The position numbers were made by a program, and so were the translations under genes. The notes under the pieces were generated by a model. The model was not told where the DNA came from. It saw only the letters and a list, made by a program, of their open reading frames with translations, and ran no database searches. From an uncultured Chitinophaga sp. (GTDB taxonomy: Bacteria; Bacteroidota; Bacteroidia; Cytophagales; Cyclobacteriaceae): 64,000 nt of DNA. Where the stretch lies: the NCBI GenBank assembly GCA_902168205.1, contig CABHOK010000007.1, positions 372,001 to 436,000 on the forward strand, read 5' to 3'. The number at the start of each line of letters is the position of its first letter. The first letter of the stretch is position 1. Shown in pieces: positions 1 to 9,890 of the stretch.

Positions 1-1418
<1,418 letters not shown>

Positions 1419-1440
1419 TAATCAGTAGTTTGTTGTGAAG

Positions 1441-1469
1441 GGAGGTTCGCGCAAGCGGCCTCCTTTTTT
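1441..1469 (+). terminator. Rho-independent terminator of katG
   Basis: GGAGG (1441-1445) pairs with CCTCC (1459-1463), with an inner CGC/GCG stem around GCAA, followed by six T. It starts 22 bases after the katG stop. A second weaker hairpin (1499-1516, loop TATA, then T7 at 1519-1525) follows and may act as a backup. Confidence 0.85.
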
Positions 1470-1533
1470 ATTATAGTATATTTGAAGCGGTTGCGTATAA
1501 GGCTATATATAGCTTTACTTTTTTTGCACACTC

Positions 1534-2457
1534 TCAATTAAAAGACTGCCTGAATTCCAAAGGCGAAAGTTTCGTTTTGGTTTTGAAGAACTTACTGAAC
1601 GACTGCGAGTGTTCAAAACCCAAAGCGTACGCAACTTCTCCTACCGACAGACTGGTAGTGGAAAGCATCTCCTTCCCTTTTTCAATGAGCTTATCATGAA
1701 TGTGCTGCTGCGCATTTTTTCCGGTGAGTATACGGAGCATGTCGCTCAGATAGCTCGGTGATATATTTAACTGATCGGCCAGGTATTTAACGGTTGGTAT
1801 ACCGGACGCTTGCCCGCTGTCAAAGTGCTTCGTGAGTATATCTTCAAGTTTCAATAGTATATCATTACTGGCGGCCTTGCGTGTAATAAACTGCCGCTTG
1901 TAAAAACGATTCGCATAATTCAGCAACAGCTCCAGTTGCGACATAACTACATCCTGACTAAAATCATCGATCCGGCTGTTCAACTCTAATTCAATCATTT
2001 CAAAAATAGAAATGATAGTTTGTTTTTCATCCTCCGACAGATGCAATGCCTCATTGGCAGAGTAAGAGAAGAATCCATACTGCTTGATCGTTTTGGACAA
2101 CGAATGATTCAACAGAAAATCCGGATGAATCAGTAAAGTATATAACGAACATGTTTCGTTAACTTCACCTTCAATATTACGGTCGCCAAGGATCTGATTC
2201 GGAGCAGCGAACAGTAAACCACCTTCATCAAAATCATAATACCCCTGTCCATACCGTAACCTCCCCTTGCGGTTCGGCTTATAGGATATCTTATAAAAGT
2301 TCAACACATGCGAGGCGCTGGATCGGGAGCCCTCCGCCATTGATGACATATTTTTGAGCAAACTGATCAACGGATGCTTGGGCGCGGGCAAACCAAAGGC
2401 ACGATGTGCCTCAAGTAAAGACGTAAACCGCAGTGGACCATCTTCTTTCCTTTTCAT
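1534..2457 (-). CDS. AraC-family transcriptional regulator (copy A)
   Basis: A 307-residue protein with an N-terminal cupin-like sensor region (about 40-190; contains YGQGYYDFDEGGLLFAAPNQ) and a C-terminal AraC/XylS helix-turn-helix domain (about 205-305). The second helix region reads VGEVAYALGFEHSQSFSKFFK and the family ending is SPLEFRQSF. It lies 100 bp downstream of an SDR gene on the same strand and is probably co-transcribed with it. Its closest relative in the window is the AraC gene at 3518-4435, to which it aligns along its whole length, and the two genes share DNA identity at the 3' end (TGAATTCCAAAGGCGA in both). A role controlling the neighbouring oxidoreductases is inferred from context; the effector is unknown. 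Confidence 0.93.
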   Translation of the reverse strand: MKRKEDGPLRFTSLLEAHRAFGLPAPKHPLISLLKNMSSMAEGSRSSASHVLNFYKISYKPNRKGRLRYGQGYYDFDEGGLLFAAPNQILGDRNIEGEVNETCSLYTLLIHPDFLLNHSLSKTIKQYGFFSYSANEALHLSEDEKQTIISIFEMIELELNSRIDDFSQDVVMSQLELLLNYANRFYKRQFITRKAASNDILLKLEDILTKHFDSGQASGIPTVKYLADQLNISPSYLSDMLRILTGKNAQQHIHDKLIEKGKEMLSTTSLSVGEVAYALGFEHSQSFSKFFKTKTKLSPLEFRQSFN

Positions 2458-2557
2458 ATTCAGAATTTGTTATAAAAAGATAACTGATGCCTACCTGACA
2501 TCAATTATCCTATATATACCTATAAACACTTTTTAGTTGTACAGGTTCAATACGTAC

Positions 2558-3400
2558 TTACGCTTGCGCAGCGTTAGAGACCTCCTCCCATGCTTCCCAG
2601 GTCGCTAACCGTTCGCTATAGGCTCCGCGGATCCACGACAAACCCTGGCTGCCCAGGATAAAACGAAGCGGTGGTTGCTCGGCATCCACGATGCGGAAGA
2701 TAGCCTGTGGTGTTGCATGAGGATCTCCCTGTTCCATTGTCTTCATACCGCCTATGAACTGCTCTTTAAACGAAGCGTATACATCGAGGCCTTGTGTGAA
2801 CTTCAACGAATCCTGGCTTCCAAACTCCGTTGCATAGGCCCCCGGCTCTATAATGCTCACGTTAATACCGAACTGTTTAATCTCGGCAGCAAGACTTTCA
2901 TGAATAGCTTCGAATGCCCATTTCGAAGAACAATAATAACCAACCACCGGAAATGTTACATGACCGAGGCTGCTTGATACACCCAGTATATGTCCCCGGC
3001 CCTGCTGTCTCATCAGCGGCAAAGCGGCTTTGATCACCGACAGTGTACCAAAAATATTTGTTTCATACTGGGCGCGAACGTCATCAGCATTCGTTTCTTC
3101 AATGGTACCTACAAGTGCATAGCCGGCATTATTCAGCAAAACGTCAATCCTTCCGAAGTGAGCATGGGCTTGCTTCACGGCTTTCTCTACCTGTTCAGGT
3201 TTGGTAACGTCTAGTTCAAGCGTTAAAACGTTCTCGCTATATTTTTGCTGAAGATCAGCAATGCTCGCTACATTTCTGGCTGTCGCTGCAACCTTGTCGC
3301 CACGTTCGAGTGCAGCCTGAGCCCAGATGCGTCCAAACCCGCGCGAAGTTCCTGTTATGAACCAAACTTTAGCTTTTGAATTTTCTTTCTGTTGCGTCAT
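2558..3400 (-). CDS. SDR-family oxidoreductase (copy A)
   Basis: A 280-residue classical short-chain dehydrogenase/reductase. The cofactor motif TGTSRGFG is near residue 16, NNAG near 91, a catalytic-type Ser in VSSSLG, and the YCSSK (YxxxK) active site near 160, all expected for NAD(P)-dependent carbonyl/alcohol oxidoreductases. It has no signal peptide, so it is cytoplasmic. The substrate cannot be read from the sequence. The upstream region holds a direct-repeat operator and a -7-like box shared with the second SDR gene (4486-5322), which suggests common control by the linked AraC proteins. ATG at 3400 is chosen because MTQQKENSKAKVWFITG gives the normal short lead into the Rossmann fold. 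Confidence 0.95.
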   Translation of the reverse strand: MTQQKENSKAKVWFITGTSRGFGRIWAQAALERGDKVAATARNVASIADLQQKYSENVLTLELDVTKPEQVEKAVKQAHAHFGRIDVLLNNAGYALVGTIEETNADDVRAQYETNIFGTLSVIKAALPLMRQQGRGHILGVSSSLGHVTFPVVGYYCSSKWAFEAIHESLAAEIKQFGINVSIIEPGAYATEFGSQDSLKFTQGLDVYASFKEQFIGGMKTMEQGDPHATPQAIFRIVDAEQPPLRFILGSQGLSWIRGAYSERLATWEAWEEVSNAAQA

Positions 3401-3424
3401 AAATAAGACTTTTAATTTATCGCA

Positions 3425-3432
3425 TCAAAAGT
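3425..3432 (-). promoter_or_regulatory. Candidate -7 box upstream of SDR copy A
   Basis: On the minus strand this reads GACTTTTG, a partial match to the Bacteroidota -7 consensus TAnnTTTG. It lies 25 bp upstream of the ATG and 20-21 bp from the direct-repeat operator, the same geometry as at the second SDR gene. Confidence 0.4.
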
Positions 3433-3452
3433 CTGCAGAGTTAAAATCTGCT

Positions 3453-3488
3453 TTGTAGCCAAATTGAGGGTTGTTGTAACCTAAATGA
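3453..3488 (-). promoter_or_regulatory. Direct-repeat operator (21-bp spacing), probable AraC site
   Basis: Two half-sites on the plus strand, ttgtagccaaattga (3453-3467) and ttgtaacctaaatga (3474-3488), start exactly 21 bp apart. The same pair with the same spacing occurs at 5387-5422. Nine of 15 positions are invariant in all four half-sites (TTGTANCNNAANNNA). Two tandem half-sites about two helical turns apart, next to the promoter, is the classic layout for AraC-family activators. Assignment to the neighbouring AraC genes is inference. Confidence 0.65.
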
Positions 3489-3517
3489 GAAAAGGTTGGG
3501 AAGTGAAAAGTATACTT

Positions 3518-4435
3518 TCAATTAAAGGAATGTCTGAATTCCAAAGGCGATACGTTCGTTTTGCTCTTGAATAATTTGTTGAACGACTGCGAATGCTCGA
3601 AGCCAAGCTGGTAAGCAATTTCACTTACCGAAAGTTTAGTGGTAGACAATTTCTCCTTTGCCTTTTCAATAAGCTTATCATGAATGTGATGTTGGGTTGA
3701 TTGTCCCGTTAACGCCTTTAGCAAACTGCCCAGGTAATTGGGCGATATATTTAAAACCTCAGCAATCTGCTGCGCAGTCGGCAAACCTTTTTCAATGAGG
3801 TCTTCACTGCTAAACCAATCGTCAAGAATCTTTTCCAATCGTTCAAGAACCAGGTGACTGCTTTTCTTCCGGGTTATAAATTGCCTTTGATAAAAACGTT
3901 CACAGTAATTCAACAGCAGTTGAATCTGAGCAATGATGATGTTGTGACTGAACTTATCAATATTAGCGTGATACTCCCGCTGTATATTCTGCATTAGTTC
4001 GGTGATAATGATTTCTTCTTTCTCTGACATGAACAACGCTTCGTTCACAGCATAACCGAAGAATTCATATTGCTTTATATCTTTTGCCAAAGGGGTATTC
4101 CATAAAAACTCCGGATGAATAAACAGCAGCATACCTGTTGGTTTTACCTTGGGCCTTTCAACGGTAAGATGTACCACTTGTCCAGGTGCTACAAATGAGA
4201 TCAGTCCTTCATCGAAATCATATTGCTGCTGTCCATAACGAAATTTACCCTGGATGTTACGTTTCAATCCAACCGAATAAAAGTTTTGTACCCAACTTAT
4301 TTCTTTCTCGTTGGTCTGGTATTCAACCAAACTATAGTCCACCAAACTAACCAGTGGATGTTCCGGTTTGGGCAAACCACTCATCTTGTGAAATTCACTA
4401 ATGGTATTGAAGGTGTAAATGTTCCTGGGTTTCAT
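3518..4435 (-). CDS. AraC-family transcriptional regulator (copy B)
   Basis: A 305-residue paralogue of the regulator at 1534-2457. It has an N-terminal sensor region (YGQQQYDFDEGLISFVAPGQ) and a C-terminal AraC helix-turn-helix pair, including SVSEIAYQLGFEHSQSFNKLFK and the ending SPLEFRHSFN. It starts 50 bp downstream of the SDR gene 4486-5322 on the same strand, so the order SDR-AraC-SDR-AraC is a repeated two-gene module. It is likely co-transcribed with that SDR gene and a candidate to bind the operators at 3453-3488 and 5387-5422, giving autoregulation through the shared transcript. Effector unknown. Confidence 0.93.
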   Translation of the reverse strand: MKPRNIYTFNTISEFHKMSGLPKPEHPLVSLVDYSLVEYQTNEKEISWVQNFYSVGLKRNIQGKFRYGQQQYDFDEGLISFVAPGQVVHLTVERPKVKPTGMLLFIHPEFLWNTPLAKDIKQYEFFGYAVNEALFMSEKEEIIITELMQNIQREYHANIDKFSHNIIIAQIQLLLNYCERFYQRQFITRKKSSHLVLERLEKILDDWFSSEDLIEKGLPTAQQIAEVLNISPNYLGSLLKALTGQSTQHHIHDKLIEKAKEKLSTTKLSVSEIAYQLGFEHSQSFNKLFKSKTNVSPLEFRHSFN

Positions 4436-4485
4436 AGATATATATAGAGGCAGAACTAAAGTATAGTTCCACCTCTTTTTATAGT

Positions 4486-5322
4486 TCAGTAATCAGTTGA
4501 CTTGCTCAGGGCCTCGTTGGCCGTGAGTTCGTTTTTCAATATATCAATTTTACTATTTGCCATTCCGAATGAATCGCTTCCCATGAAGAAATGCAAGGGA
4601 GGGTTTTGGTTCTCTGCTAATGTAATCAATGCAAGCGCTCCTTTTTCAGGATCACCCGGTTGATTACCCGGAATTTTTTCAAGATGCATCTGGTCAAGCT
4701 CCCTGGCTTCCTTATAGTCAGCAATAGGATTTGCTGCAAAACGTAACGATCCCTTAAGAAGAAAATTAGTTTTAAAGTAGCCCGGGTATACAATGGTAGC
4801 AGAGACTCCGAGCGACTTCACTTCAGCAGAAAAAGCTTCTGTTAATCCGGCTACTGCAAATTTAGTGGCGTTATATATGCCCCAGCCCGGAAACGCTCCT
4901 AAAAATCCTGCGATAGAAGAAATGTTGATGATGTGTCCCGACTTTTTCGCACGCAGGTGAGGCATCACGTGCCTGATCACATTCAGTACACCAAACACGT
5001 TGGCATCGAAGTTCTCACGCGACTCTTTATCCGTAAGTTCTTCAATTGTTCCCAACTGACCGTAGCCTGCGTTGTTTACCACCACATCTATACCTCCGAA
5101 AGTCTGCAATGTTTTGGCAATGGCATTGCCTATACTTTTCTCATTTACCACATCGGCTTCCAGGGGAAGAAAATTTACAGAGGAGCCCACTTCTCTGCTC
5201 AGCGCGTCTGCTGTTCTGGATGTTGCTGCTACACGGTAGCCTTCTTTTAAAAGTCTTTGCACCAATGTAAGACCGAGACCTTTTGATGCTCCGGTTACGA
5301 ACCATACTTTTTTAGTGTTCAT
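4486..5322 (-). CDS. SDR-family oxidoreductase (copy B)
   Basis: A 278-residue classical SDR with the cofactor motif TGASKGLG near residue 10, NNAGYG near 86, ISSIAG with the catalytic-type Ser, and the YNATK active site. It is cytoplasmic and NAD(P)-dependent; the substrate is unknown. It is related to the SDR at 2558-3400 but more diverged than the two AraC copies appear to be. Its promoter region (5323-5422) carries the same pair of half-sites and a CACCTTTG -7-like box. The AraC gene 3518-4435 follows after 50 bp. Confidence 0.95.
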   Translation of the reverse strand: MNTKKVWFVTGASKGLGLTLVQRLLKEGYRVAATSRTADALSREVGSSVNFLPLEADVVNEKSIGNAIAKTLQTFGGIDVVVNNAGYGQLGTIEELTDKESRENFDANVFGVLNVIRHVMPHLRAKKSGHIINISSIAGFLGAFPGWGIYNATKFAVAGLTEAFSAEVKSLGVSATIVYPGYFKTNFLLKGSLRFAANPIADYKEARELDQMHLEKIPGNQPGDPEKGALALITLAENQNPPLHFFMGSDSFGMANSKIDILKNELTANEALSKSTDY

Positions 5323-5359
5323 TATTGTTTATGTTTTTGTTGTTGAATAATTACACTAC

Positions 5360-5367
5360 AAAGGTGG
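5360..5367 (-). promoter_or_regulatory. Candidate -7 box upstream of SDR copy B
   Basis: On the minus strand this reads CACCTTTG (followed by TA), a partial match to TAnnTTTG, 20 bp from the operator and 38 bp upstream of the start codon. The identical CACCTTTGTA occurs on the plus strand at 5628-5637, upstream of the hydrolase gene at 5701. Confidence 0.45.
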
Positions 5368-5386
5368 CGCATGCAGCAGCGGCCGT

Positions 5387-5422
5387 TGTAGCTAAATCAA
5401 TGGTCGTTGTAGCCGAAACAAT
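5387..5422 (-). promoter_or_regulatory. Direct-repeat operator (21-bp spacing), second copy
   Basis: Half-sites ttgtagctaaatcaa (5387-5401) and ttgtagccgaaacaa (5408-5422) begin 21 bp apart, as at 3453-3488. Distance to the -7-like box is also conserved (20 versus 21 bp). This strengthens the case for a functional AraC-type activator site next to the -33 position. Confidence 0.65.
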
Positions 5423-5700
5423 GATGTGATCTTTTCTACCATTATGCATATCGAGTGAAGTGTCTTTAGAGATGCACAGTACTATATATACATAGAATCG
5501 GTCTCTCCTATTCGTATTCCGGTTAACGGCATTGCCTCAAAAAATATTGACGTATCAATTACCTACCGAGGGAAAAATATACAAGCATCGTGGCTTTTCA
5601 TCCATTCTTAATGGGATTGATACATAGCACCTTTGTATCATCAAAACAATTACAAACAAAAACAAAACTAATTTAATCAAATCACTTTAACCCAAAGAAA
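5423..5700 (+). promoter_or_regulatory. Intergenic promoter region of the secreted hydrolase
   Basis: The 378-bp gap 5323-5700 separates two divergent genes. Its left part holds the SDR promoter and operator. The rest holds a -7-like box CACCTTTG at 5628-5635, predicting transcription start near 5642 and an A-rich leader of about 60 nt before the ATG at 5701. I found no TTGTANC half-site pair facing this gene, and no small ORF or RNA gene in the gap. Confidence 0.4.
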
Positions 5701-6609
5701 ATGAAAACAAAAATTTTAACAATCGCATTCCTGGCAACCATACTCCTTTGCGGACAAACCTTCTCTCAGGGGAAAAGAGTACAAGCATCAGCCGGAAGAG
5801 AGGAATATATTGAAGTAGAGAAAAATGTACGGCTGCATGTAGTAGACCAGGGCGAAGGTCAGCCGATTGTGCTGATCCACGGCTGGCCGCTTAACAACGC
5901 CATGTATGAGTATCAATATCAATACCTGGTGCAGCGAGGTTTCAGAGTGATTGGTATCTCACTCCGTGGCTTTGGTAAATCCGATAAACCATATGGCCGA
6001 TACGACTTCGATGTATCATCCGATGATATCAAAGCCGTATTGGAGAAACTGAAAATTGAAAACGCAGTCTTGGGAGGTTTCTCCATGGGCGGTGCGGTTG
6101 TTCTTCACTATGTAACCAAGTATAACAGTGCTCACGTCAGTAAACTGGCATTGTTTGCAGCAGCGGCACCGTCATGGGTACAACGTCCTGGTTTTCCCTA
6201 TGGGCTGACGGAGAAAGATGCACAGGCATTCATTCAATTAACGGCAACGGACAGACCGCAGGTGCTTGACAATTTTGGGAAGGCTATGGCCGCTACTGAA
6301 ACCGGAATCTCCGAAGGTATGTCGAGCTGGTTAAGAAGCATCAACATGGAAGCATCACCGTATGCCGCTACCGAATCAATCCGTTCACTCGCCAAACTCG
6401 ATTTACGACCCGAGCTCGCGAAGATAAAAATACCGGTAGCGATCTTCCACGGTGTAAAAGACAAGTTGTGCGACTTTGCTTTCGCGGAGCAACTTCACCA
6501 GGGGATAAAGAACTCCTATATCGTAAAGTTTGAGAACAGCGGTCATGCACTCTTCATAGAGGAAATGCAGAAGTTCAACACTGAATTAGAGAAATTTGCT
6601 ACCCGGTAA
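5701..6609 (+). CDS. Secreted alpha/beta hydrolase (haloperoxidase/esterase-like)
   Basis: A 302-residue protein starting with a signal peptide (MKTKILTIAFLATILLCGQTFS, cut near 22). The alpha/beta-hydrolase core shows the oxyanion segment LIHGWPLNNAMYEYQ (near 60), the nucleophile elbow GGFSMGG (Ser near 130), the acid in HGVKDKLCD and the catalytic His in NSGHALF (near 281). This arrangement matches cofactor-free haloperoxidase/arylesterase-like serine hydrolases. It is probably periplasmic; the substrate is unknown. It is transcribed away from the SDR/AraC cluster and ends at a strong terminator, so it forms its own transcript. Its -7-like box is identical to that of SDR copy B, which hints at coordinated expression, although the operator repeats are absent. 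Confidence 0.92.
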   Translation: MKTKILTIAFLATILLCGQTFSQGKRVQASAGREEYIEVEKNVRLHVVDQGEGQPIVLIHGWPLNNAMYEYQYQYLVQRGFRVIGISLRGFGKSDKPYGRYDFDVSSDDIKAVLEKLKIENAVLGGFSMGGAVVLHYVTKYNSAHVSKLALFAAAAPSWVQRPGFPYGLTEKDAQAFIQLTATDRPQVLDNFGKAMAATETGISEGMSSWLRSINMEASPYAATESIRSLAKLDLRPELAKIKIPVAIFHGVKDKLCDFAFAEQLHQGIKNSYIVKFENSGHALFIEEMQKFNTELEKFATR

Positions 6610-6620
6610 ACAGCCCCCTG

Positions 6621-6656
6621 CAGATGCAGCGTTCACAACACGCTGCATCTGTTTTT
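6621..6656 (+). terminator. Rho-independent terminator after the hydrolase
   Basis: A perfect 11-bp stem, cagatgcagcg (6621-6631) and cgctgcatctg (6641-6651), with a 9-nt loop and five T. It begins 12 bases after the stop and separates the hydrolase from the AraC gene at 6725. Confidence 0.93.
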
Positions 6657-6724
6657 ATAAAGAGAAACTTCAGCGATAGCGATAATAATTATATCTTTCA
6701 CGCATATACTCATTTCGATAAGAC

Positions 6725-7588
6725 ATGAACAAGGCCAATTTATTTGAAAGTACTTTTAAGAGGTTAGGCATGGTACAGGTAAGCGAAACCAATGTTGATG
6801 ACATCAACAGCAGCACGTACAAACCGTATATAAAAGTATTGTATCTGCCGAAAGGCTATAAACTCACCATAGATTTTGGAGTATATGTTACGCGGCAGCC
6901 TTCGCTCTTTTTTGTTGCACCGAACCAGGTTCTTAAAATCGAAGCGTGTGGTCCGGAGAAAGGATTTTTTATTTTTTACAACCGTGATTTCTATTGCATT
7001 CAGATACACGACAACGAAGTTGCCTGTGACGGTCTGCTGTATAACAATATCAATAATATACCACTGGTAACTGTTCACAAAGAAGACAGTGCTTTCATCA
7101 ACTATTTATTCAAACAAATAGAAGAAGAGTTCGAACTGCGCGATACATCACTGGAAGAAATGATCCGTACATACCTGAAGCAGTTACTCATTAAAGCTAC
7201 GCGCCTGTGGAAGAAACAACACCTGGAAAAATTGATCGTAGAACAAAACCATGACCTGGAGTTCTTCAGAAAATTTACGCTGCTGGTTGATGTACATTAT
7301 AAAGAAAAGCATACCGTTGCCGACTATGCAGATGTTCTCTCGATGGCAGCCAAAACGGTGACACACAAATTCAAGCGCATGAATTTACCGCAGCCAAACG
7401 AGATCATTAAAAACCGGATCATACTCGAAGCCAAAAGACTACTCGTGCATACTTCCATGACGGCAAAAGAAATTGCGCATGAATTGGGATATGAAGATCC
7501 TGCCTATTTCAGCCGACAGTTCCAGATCAAGACGGGTGAATCGCCTTCCGGTTTCAGAACAAAATACCTGAAAGCCGGCAAGGTATAG
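6725..7588 (+). CDS. AraC-family transcriptional regulator (third, distinct type)
   Basis: A 287-residue regulator with an N-terminal sensor region (about 30-170, including SLFFVAPNQVLKIEACGPEKG) and a C-terminal AraC domain (about 185-283). HTH 1 lies around HTVADYADVLSMAAKTVTHKF, HTH 2 around MTAKEIAHELGYEDPAYFSRQF, and the family ending is SPSGFRTKYL. It is clearly different in sequence from the two paralogous AraC proteins at 1534 and 3518. It stands alone between the hydrolase terminator and a DUF4240 gene. Its target is unknown; the adjacent secreted hydrolase is the nearest candidate. Confidence 0.92.
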   Translation: MNKANLFESTFKRLGMVQVSETNVDDINSSTYKPYIKVLYLPKGYKLTIDFGVYVTRQPSLFFVAPNQVLKIEACGPEKGFFIFYNRDFYCIQIHDNEVACDGLLYNNINNIPLVTVHKEDSAFINYLFKQIEEEFELRDTSLEEMIRTYLKQLLIKATRLWKKQHLEKLIVEQNHDLEFFRKFTLLVDVHYKEKHTVADYADVLSMAAKTVTHKFKRMNLPQPNEIIKNRIILEAKRLLVHTSMTAKEIAHELGYEDPAYFSRQFQIKTGESPSGFRTKYLKAGKV

Positions 7589-7738
7589 AAGCCCTGGAAT
7601 ATCCTCGCCTATAGTTTACAATAGCAATTAAAAGTTATACCGCTATAGCGTACTTTCGGGTTAACCTTTTGTTAAACCTAATTTTCTTCTGACACCTTTC
7701 TGATTTTTTTTCTAATTTACGCAATAACCCCCTACACG

Positions 7739-8305
7739 ATGGCACAGTCAAAAAGTCAAACACCGATTGAAAAAACTTCGGAACTGCTCGATGAAGATCG
7801 CTACTGGTCCCTTATCCAACAGGCGCAAGATAACACAGAAGACCTGGATGAGATGGAAGAATACCTGGTTGAGGAAGTCGAAAAGCTCTCACCAAAAGAA
7901 ATGGTCGGCTTCTACCTTCGAACTCATTATTTTCTGGACAAAGCGTATACTTCCGAACTATGGTGCGCAGCCTATATCATCAACGGTGGCGCCTCAGACG
8001 ATGGCTTTGAATATTTCAGACTCTGGTTAATATCAGCCGGGAAAGATATATACCATAAAGCCGTGTCCAATCCTGATTCACTCGCAGACGTTGTAGAAAC
8101 CGGCAACGACTATGAGTTCGAAGGGCTTACATACGTACCGATAACTGCTTTTGAAAATAAGACAGAACTGGACCTCTACGACTATATCGATGAAGAGAAT
8201 GTGCATCGTGCAAACCCGGATATAGAACTTACCTGGGAAGAAGAAGAGCCCGAGAGCCAGAAGAAAATCTGCCCGAAGCTGTATGAAATGTTCGTGGAAG
8301 ATTAG
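7739..8305 (+). CDS. DUF4240-type protein
   Basis: A 188-residue acidic cytoplasmic protein. The segment DEDRYWSLIQQAQ through FEYFRLWLISAGKDIYHKAVSNPDSLADV (about 19-125) matches what I recall of the DUF4240 family: a leading W, a central YIINGGASDDGFEYFRLW motif and a W/LIS-G-K segment. The last 60 residues are rich in Asp and Glu. It has no signal peptide or membrane segment. The function is not known; such proteins are often stand-alone genes, as here. The 150-bp upstream gap contains a possible -7-like ACCTTTTG at 7664-7671 and a T-rich leader. Confidence 0.8.
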   Translation: MAQSKSQTPIEKTSELLDEDRYWSLIQQAQDNTEDLDEMEEYLVEEVEKLSPKEMVGFYLRTHYFLDKAYTSELWCAAYIINGGASDDGFEYFRLWLISAGKDIYHKAVSNPDSLADVVETGNDYEFEGLTYVPITAFENKTELDLYDYIDEENVHRANPDIELTWEEEEPESQKKICPKLYEMFVED

Positions 8306-8378
8306 TTTCCATTGGTCCGCATACAAGAAAGCAACAGCAAATAAAGTCTATAGAATCCAAGTATACTTTACCGTCACA

Positions 8379-9890
8379 TCAATCAGCAAAGAAGGATTTG
8401 AAAATCTCCGAATTAACATCCACGCCATTTCCTTTGCTGGTTGACTGTGACAATAACCGAAGGCACTTTCGTATAGCCTCCCGTTGATGCGTGGATGGTA
8501 TACATTCAAACATCGGATCTTTATTTATAGCACTTGCATCAGTCGGAAGGTTTTTAAAAGTTCCGTAAAATGTATTTCCGGAAAATATTGTGGCTATATC
8601 CTGACCGAAGTTGAATTGAGACGAATCAAGCGAATAAAAAATGTTATTACGGAACACCGTTTTATCAGGCCACGGTCCACCCCAGTTTTCCATTTTGACG
8701 AGCGTGCGATCTATACCACGGGAAGTCTTCGGCTTCACGATGATGATGTTATTATGAATCTGCGTATCGCTGCACGGACCGGTAATGTGAAACACCGGAG
8801 AAAATATACCGGCACGTTCAGTAGGATAAGGCCGTAAGCCATCATTGAGACTCACATTGTATCGGATAATCGTACCGCTAGTACCTATATTTGAACTCTT
8901 CCCGATGCTGCTTCCTTCATTGCAGATCAGTAAAAAGCCTCCATAGTTATCATGACTATAATTATACTGTATGATGGTGTTCCGGCAATTCCAGTCAGCA
9001 TCAAAACCCTGCCCATCCCATTTGGCTTTATGTCCTGACACTTCATTGAATTGAATGATCGTATTATCACAGCTCCACGGCCATATCCCGGCAGCGGCAT
9101 CCTCATGCGAAAGAATGTCCGGTGAATCACGCATGATGTTGTGTTCAATCAACGCGCCATCGCATCCGATCGGAACAATACCATCGCCCGGAATTTTCTC
9201 CAGCAGGTTTCCTCGAATTACAACGCCCAGGCTAGGGTACCAACTGGCGCGGTTCGAATAACCATGCGCAATGATACCGTTACGCCCACAGTTATAGAGA
9301 TGACAGTTTTCAATCCGCAGATCTATAAATCGCGAGCGTATAGAATCTCCGCTGTTATGCCATAATATAGCACTGCCACCGCCTTCGTTTTTTACAAGAC
9401 TTCCGTTGACATCATGGATCGATAAATTCCGAAGGTAAATATGGTGGCTTTCACCAAAGTTCCGCGCTATAACGGCAATACCGGTTCGTCTTGCCTCTCG
9501 CTGCGAGCCTGTGTTGGTAATTTCCAGATTAGACACTTCCCAATACTCAACATTCTGCAGCAATACAACGGAAGCCGTAACTCCCCCTCCATCGATTCGT
9601 GGTTTGCTCCCTTTTCCATAGGTATCAATAAGTATAGGCATACCCTCTTTTCCAGAACCGCGAAGCACCAGTTGTCCGCTGTAGCTTGTACCCGACCTGA
9701 TCAGTAATTTATCTCCCGGTTTAAATACCATGTTGTTCACACGGGCAAGCGATGCCCAACTACCCGCTGGTTTCAATCCCGAGTTTTTATCATTACCATT
9801 CTTGCTGTCCAGGTAGTATATATTCTGCGCGAAGCCCGCGTAGGACAGAAAGCAAAGAATTATCCACAACGCTTGTTGTCTTATATGCAT
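8379..9890 (-). CDS. Secreted right-handed beta-helix protein (polysaccharide lyase/epimerase-like)
   Basis: A 503-residue protein from the ATG at 9890, which gives a clean signal peptide (MHIRQQALWIILCFLSYAGFAQ); an upstream ATG at 9935 would add 15 residues. After the signal comes IYYLDSKNGNDKNSGLKPAGSWASLARVN, a typical start of right-handed parallel beta-helix enzymes in which short N- and G-rich coils repeat (NLEITNTG, IENCHLYNCGRNGI, GVVIRGNLLEKI, TIIQFNEVSG, TIIQYNYSHDNYGG). The fold is shared by pectate lyases, alginate epimerases and some glycosidases. I cannot identify catalytic residues with confidence. It is divergent from the GH16 gene at 10147, so it may belong to the same glycan programme. 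Confidence 0.85.
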   Translation of the reverse strand: MHIRQQALWIILCFLSYAGFAQNIYYLDSKNGNDKNSGLKPAGSWASLARVNNMVFKPGDKLLIRSGTSYSGQLVLRGSGKEGMPILIDTYGKGSKPRIDGGGVTASVVLLQNVEYWEVSNLEITNTGSQREARRTGIAVIARNFGESHHIYLRNLSIHDVNGSLVKNEGGGSAILWHNSGDSIRSRFIDLRIENCHLYNCGRNGIIAHGYSNRASWYPSLGVVIRGNLLEKIPGDGIVPIGCDGALIEHNIMRDSPDILSHEDAAAGIWPWSCDNTIIQFNEVSGHKAKWDGQGFDADWNCRNTIIQYNYSHDNYGGFLLICNEGSSIGKSSNIGTSGTIIRYNVSLNDGLRPYPTERAGIFSPVFHITGPCSDTQIHNNIIIVKPKTSRGIDRTLVKMENWGGPWPDKTVFRNNIFYSLDSSQFNFGQDIATIFSGNTFYGTFKNLPTDASAINKDPMFECIPSTHQREAIRKCLRLLSQSTSKGNGVDVNSEIFKSFFAD

